NCBI GenBank assembly: GCA_964371505.1 | Contig: CAYJNG010000104.1 | Coordinates: 1-8,485 of the forward strand | Source of the DNA: CAYJAD01 sp964371505 | GTDB taxonomy: Bacteria > Desulfobacterota > Desulfovibrionia > Desulfovibrionales > Desulfovibrionaceae | Length of the DNA stretch: 8,485 nt | Direction: 5' to 3' | Part shown: piece after piece, positions 6,190 to 8,485 of the stretch | How positions within the stretch are numbered: position 1 is the stretch's first letter | Layout: every line of letters begins with the position of its first letter | Translations under genes and position numbers: made by a program | The notes under the pieces: generated by a model | What the model saw: the letters and a program-made list of their open reading frames with translations, nothing else | The model's database searches: none | What the model was told of the DNA's origin: nothing

Positions 6190-6255
6190 AGGCGAATTTT
6201 ATATAGGGTGCTACATAGATGCTTTGTAAGAGGGGAAGCCTAAGCGTTACTGGCA

Positions 6256-6352
6256 TGGTATAGTTTTAACCTTAACATAGTGCTTTAACACACTGGACAA
6301 AGCCCCAATCACGGTGTATAACCATTTCTCACAAAAACTATATTACTATAAC
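6256..6352 (+). promoter_or_regulatory. Candidate promoter elements ahead of panC
   Basis: An extended -10-like TGGTATAGT lies at 6256-6264, and further -10-like boxes lie at 6339-6344 (TATATT) and 6347-6352 (TATAAC). No convincing -35 is seen for any. If the last box were used, transcription would start almost at the panC ATG, giving a leaderless message. The upstream box would give a leader of about 85 bases. The choice is unresolved. Confidence 0.3.
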
Positions 6353-6357
6353 TTGAT

Positions 6358-7218
6358 ATGCAGATACTAAATACAATACAAAAGATTACAAATTGTTGTA
6401 ACGCTTGGCGCGCCGAAGGGCAGCGCATAGTGTTGGTGCCCACCATGGGCTACTATCATGCAGGGCATGAAGCGCTTATGCGCCATGCGCGCACACTGGC
6501 CGACGCACATGGCGGTAAAGTGGTGGTTTCTCTTTTTGTAAACCCCACGCAATTTGCCCCCGGTGAGGATTTAGCCGCTTATCCGCGTGATTTAGAGCGC
6601 GACGCTGCCATGGCTAAAGCTTTGGGGGTTGATGCTCTTTTCACCCCTGAAGTGGAGGATATGTATCCTGCCGGTGCTTGTACCATGGTTTCGGTACCAG
6701 ACCTTTCTCGCGGTTTATGCGGTATCTCACGCCCTACGCACTTTCAAGGCGTTTGTACAGTGGTGGCAAAGCTTTTCTTGCTCACAGGGGCTCATGCGGC
6801 TGTATTTGGGCAAAAAGATTGGCAGCAACTGGCTGTAATACGTCGTATGGTGCGTGACTTGTTTATTCCCATAGAAGTGGTGGGCCACGAAATAGTGCGT
6901 GAGGCAGATGGCTTAGCCATGAGTTCGCGCAATGTGTACCTCACGGAGCAAGAAAGAGCTGAGGCACCGGAAATACGCAAAGCCTTGCTTTTTGCCCGAG
7001 AAATGGTTGCTAAAGGGGAAAAAAATGTGGCCCTTTTACAGCAAGTGGTATTGAGCCGCTGGGCAGAGCGTTTGCCGCTAGGGCGTCTTGATTATCTTTC
7101 TGTGGTGGATGCGGACACCTTAGAGCCGCAAGAAATAGTAGGTGAAGCCTCGCTTATGGCTTGCGCGGTACGCGTTGGTAAAGCAAGACTTATTGATAAT
7201 ATTCTTCTTACAAACTAG
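6358..7218 (+). CDS. panC: Pantothenate synthetase PanC
   Basis: This cytoplasmic enzyme condenses pantoate with beta-alanine using ATP, via pantoyl-adenylate, to make pantothenate for coenzyme A. The 286 residues match the family length. The motifs are PTMGYYHAGH (28-37), containing the HIGH-like nucleotidyltransferase signature with H34 and H37, and FVNPTQF (60-66). CGISRPTHFQGVCTVV (121-136), FGQKDWQQL (150-158, with K153 and D154) and DGLAMSSRN (184-192) also match. The tyrosine pair before HAGH and the Gln/Trp in GQKDWQQ differ from the common LHEGH and GEKDYQQ forms but keep the key residues. The ATG has no recognisable Shine-Dalgarno sequence. The stop codon overlaps the metK ribosome binding site, so the two genes form a tight pair. 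Confidence 0.96.
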   Translation: MQILNTIQKITNCCNAWRAEGQRIVLVPTMGYYHAGHEALMRHARTLADAHGGKVVVSLFVNPTQFAPGEDLAAYPRDLERDAAMAKALGVDALFTPEVEDMYPAGACTMVSVPDLSRGLCGISRPTHFQGVCTVVAKLFLLTGAHAAVFGQKDWQQLAVIRRMVRDLFIPIEVVGHEIVREADGLAMSSRNVYLTEQERAEAPEIRKALLFAREMVAKGEKNVALLQQVVLSRWAERLPLGRLDYLSVVDADTLEPQEIVGEASLMACAVRVGKARLIDNILLTN

Positions 7219-7221
7219 GAG
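7217..7221 (+). promoter_or_regulatory. metK ribosome binding site overlapping the panC stop
   Basis: AGGAG begins inside the panC TAG stop (7216-7218) and sits five bases before the metK ATG at 7227. There is no room for a promoter or SAM riboswitch directly before metK, so metK depends on transcription through panC or on a promoter inside panC. Confidence 0.75.
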
Positions 7222-7226
7222 TCTCC

Positions 7227-8405
7227 ATGAAATTTCCTAAAGGTAAATATCTTTTTACTTCTGAATCTGTGACGGAAGGTCACCCAGATAAAGTGGCTGA
7301 CCAAATTTCTGATGCCATTTTAGATACTTTATTGGCTCAAGATCCTGACTCACGCGTGGCTTGCGAAACCTTGGTAACCACAGGTATGGCTGTGGTGGCA
7401 GGTGAAATTACCACCAAGGGCTATGCAGACTTTGCTCAAGTGGTTCGTGAAACCATTAAAGAAATTGGGTACAACAGCTCAGAAATGGGTTTTGACTGGC
7501 AAACTTGCGCCGTGCTTTCTTCCATTGATAAGCAATCTCCTGACATTGCCCAAGGTGTTGACCGTGTAGCGCCAGAAGATCAAGGCGCCGGTGACCAAGG
7601 CATGATGTTTGGTTTTGCTTGTAATGAAACAGCTACCCTTATGCCTGCCCCCATTTACTGGGCGCATCAGCTCTCTCAGCAACTTACCCGCGTACGTAAG
7701 GCCGGCATTGTAGACTTTTTCCGTCCCGACGGTAAGACCCAAGTTTCCTTTGAGTATGTAGACGGTAAGCCTGTGCGCATCAATAATGTGGTTGTTTCTA
7801 CCCAGCATTCCGATGGCGTAAGCCAAGCTGACATTGTGGAAGCGGTAAAAGCCCATGTTATTCGCCCTGTGCTTGAGCCTTCTGGCTTCTTCTCCGAAAA
7901 GGATTGTGAAGTTTTCATCAACACCACAGGTCGCTTTGTGGTGGGTGGTCCCATGGGCGATTGCGGCTTAACCGGCCGTAAAATTATTAACGATACCTAT
8001 GGTGGTTATGGTCACCATGGCGGCGGTGCTTTCTCCGGTAAGGATCCCTCCAAAGTTGACCGTTCCGGCGCTTACATGGGCCGTTATATAGCTAAAAACG
8101 TGGTGGCTGCCGGTTTGGCAGAAGCTTGTGAAGTGCAAATTGCGTATTGCATTGGCGTAGCGCAGCCTGTGTCTGTACTTGTGTCCTCCATGGGTAGCAG
8201 TGAGTATACCGATGAGCAGCTCACCAATGCTGTGCGTGAAGTTTTTGACTTGCGCCCCTACTTCATCACCAAGCGCCTTGATTTGCGCCGTCCCATCTAC
8301 AAAAAATCCTCTTGCTACGGGCATTTTGGTCGTGAGCTTCCAGAATTTAGCTGGGAAATCACCGATGCAGTGGCTGACTTACAAGAAGCCATTAAGAAAG
8401 CGTAA
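7227..8405 (+). CDS. metK: S-adenosylmethionine synthetase (methionine adenosyltransferase)
   Basis: This cytoplasmic enzyme makes S-adenosylmethionine from methionine and ATP, releasing phosphate and pyrophosphate. The 392 residues span the full family length. The N-terminal FTSESVTEGHPDKVADQ (10-26) contains the nucleotide- and Mg-binding H19 and D21. The signature GAGDQGMMFGFACNET is at 120-135, and the P-loop-like GGGAFSGKDPSKVDRSGAY is at 265-283. All expected catalytic motifs look intact and nothing is truncated. It follows panC by eight bases and ends before a strong terminator. No separate methionine-responsive element is visible. Confidence 0.98.
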   Translation: MKFPKGKYLFTSESVTEGHPDKVADQISDAILDTLLAQDPDSRVACETLVTTGMAVVAGEITTKGYADFAQVVRETIKEIGYNSSEMGFDWQTCAVLSSIDKQSPDIAQGVDRVAPEDQGAGDQGMMFGFACNETATLMPAPIYWAHQLSQQLTRVRKAGIVDFFRPDGKTQVSFEYVDGKPVRINNVVVSTQHSDGVSQADIVEAVKAHVIRPVLEPSGFFSEKDCEVFINTTGRFVVGGPMGDCGLTGRKIINDTYGGYGHHGGGAFSGKDPSKVDRSGAYMGRYIAKNVVAAGLAEACEVQIAYCIGVAQPVSVLVSSMGSSEYTDEQLTNAVREVFDLRPYFITKRLDLRRPIYKKSSCYGHFGRELPEFSWEITDAVADLQEAIKKA

Positions 8406-8429
8406 ATTTTACACGCTGGATAAAAATAT

Positions 8430-8455
8430 AAGGGGGCCTCAAGGCCCCCTTTTTT
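8430..8455 (+). terminator. Intrinsic terminator after metK
   Basis: AGGGGGCC (8431-8438) pairs with GGCCCCCT (8443-8450) around a TCAA loop, with an extra A-T pair outside. A run of T (8451-8455) follows at once. The A-rich upstream flank makes it potentially bidirectional. It lies 25 bases after the metK stop and closes the panC-metK unit. Confidence 0.95.
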
Positions 8456-8485
8456 ATGGCATAAGGAAGAGAAAATTAATTACCC

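Noticed and set aside
7150..7226. SAM riboswitch upstream of metK
   Set aside because: metK starts eight bases after the panC stop, so there is no leader in which such a structure could fit, and none was recognised before panC either.
7479..7856. Reverse-strand open frames inside metK (also 7676-7954 and 7968-8324)
   Set aside because: They lie opposite a fully conserved metK. They are shadow frames with no start signals or motifs.

Overview
The window looks like a conserved chromosomal segment of a Gram-negative bacterium, most likely a member of the Desulfovibrionaceae of moderate GC content. It encodes a periplasmic Skp/OmpH chaperone, FabZ, an HldE-domain-I type heptose kinase and a sugar transferase, which together imply an LPS-bearing outer membrane. 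The panC-metK pair and the protein-level features fit, from memory, Desulfovibrio-type genomes, but the lineage call is an inference. I see no mobile element, rRNA, tRNA or CRISPR array.

Layout, left to right. (1) Bases 2-1822, +: the 3' part of a cell-wall amidase gene that runs in from the left edge. It has an in-frame 15-bp tandem repeat, a long Ala/Pro/Gln-rich linker and a complete zinc amidase domain. (2) Bases 1823-2099: an AT-rich gap with an inverted repeat and promoter-like boxes. (3) Bases 2100-5414, +: a probable cell-envelope operon of skp, fabZ, an rfaE1/hldA-type kinase and a GT4 glycosyltransferase. lpxD and lpxA, the usual neighbours of skp and fabZ, are absent here, and a hairpin-bearing spacer sits between skp and fabZ. 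(4) Bases 5404-5486: three 16-bp direct repeats, the first covering the glycosyltransferase stop codon, and a small stem-loop. (5) Bases 5487-6134, -: an uncharacterised 215-residue protein with a candidate papain-like Gln/Cys/His/Asp layout. It is monocistronic in this window and has its own promoter-like sequence. (6) Bases 6135-6357: a divergent intergenic region. (7) Bases 6358-8405, +: panC and metK, tightly coupled and closed by a strong intrinsic terminator.

Functionally, the left two thirds concern envelope building: peptidoglycan hydrolysis, outer-membrane protein chaperoning, acyl-chain dehydration, ADP-heptose supply and sugar transfer. The right end is core cofactor metabolism (pantothenate and S-adenosylmethionine). 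Most of this is ordinary core genome. The points most worth a second look are the orphan cysteine-protease-like gene, the 16-bp repeats at the glycosyltransferase stop, the apparent loss of lpxD/lpxA from the usual cluster, a six-residue mini-ORF overlapping the heptose-kinase start, and a panC start with no visible Shine-Dalgarno sequence. I did not find convincing evidence of a new multi-gene system.
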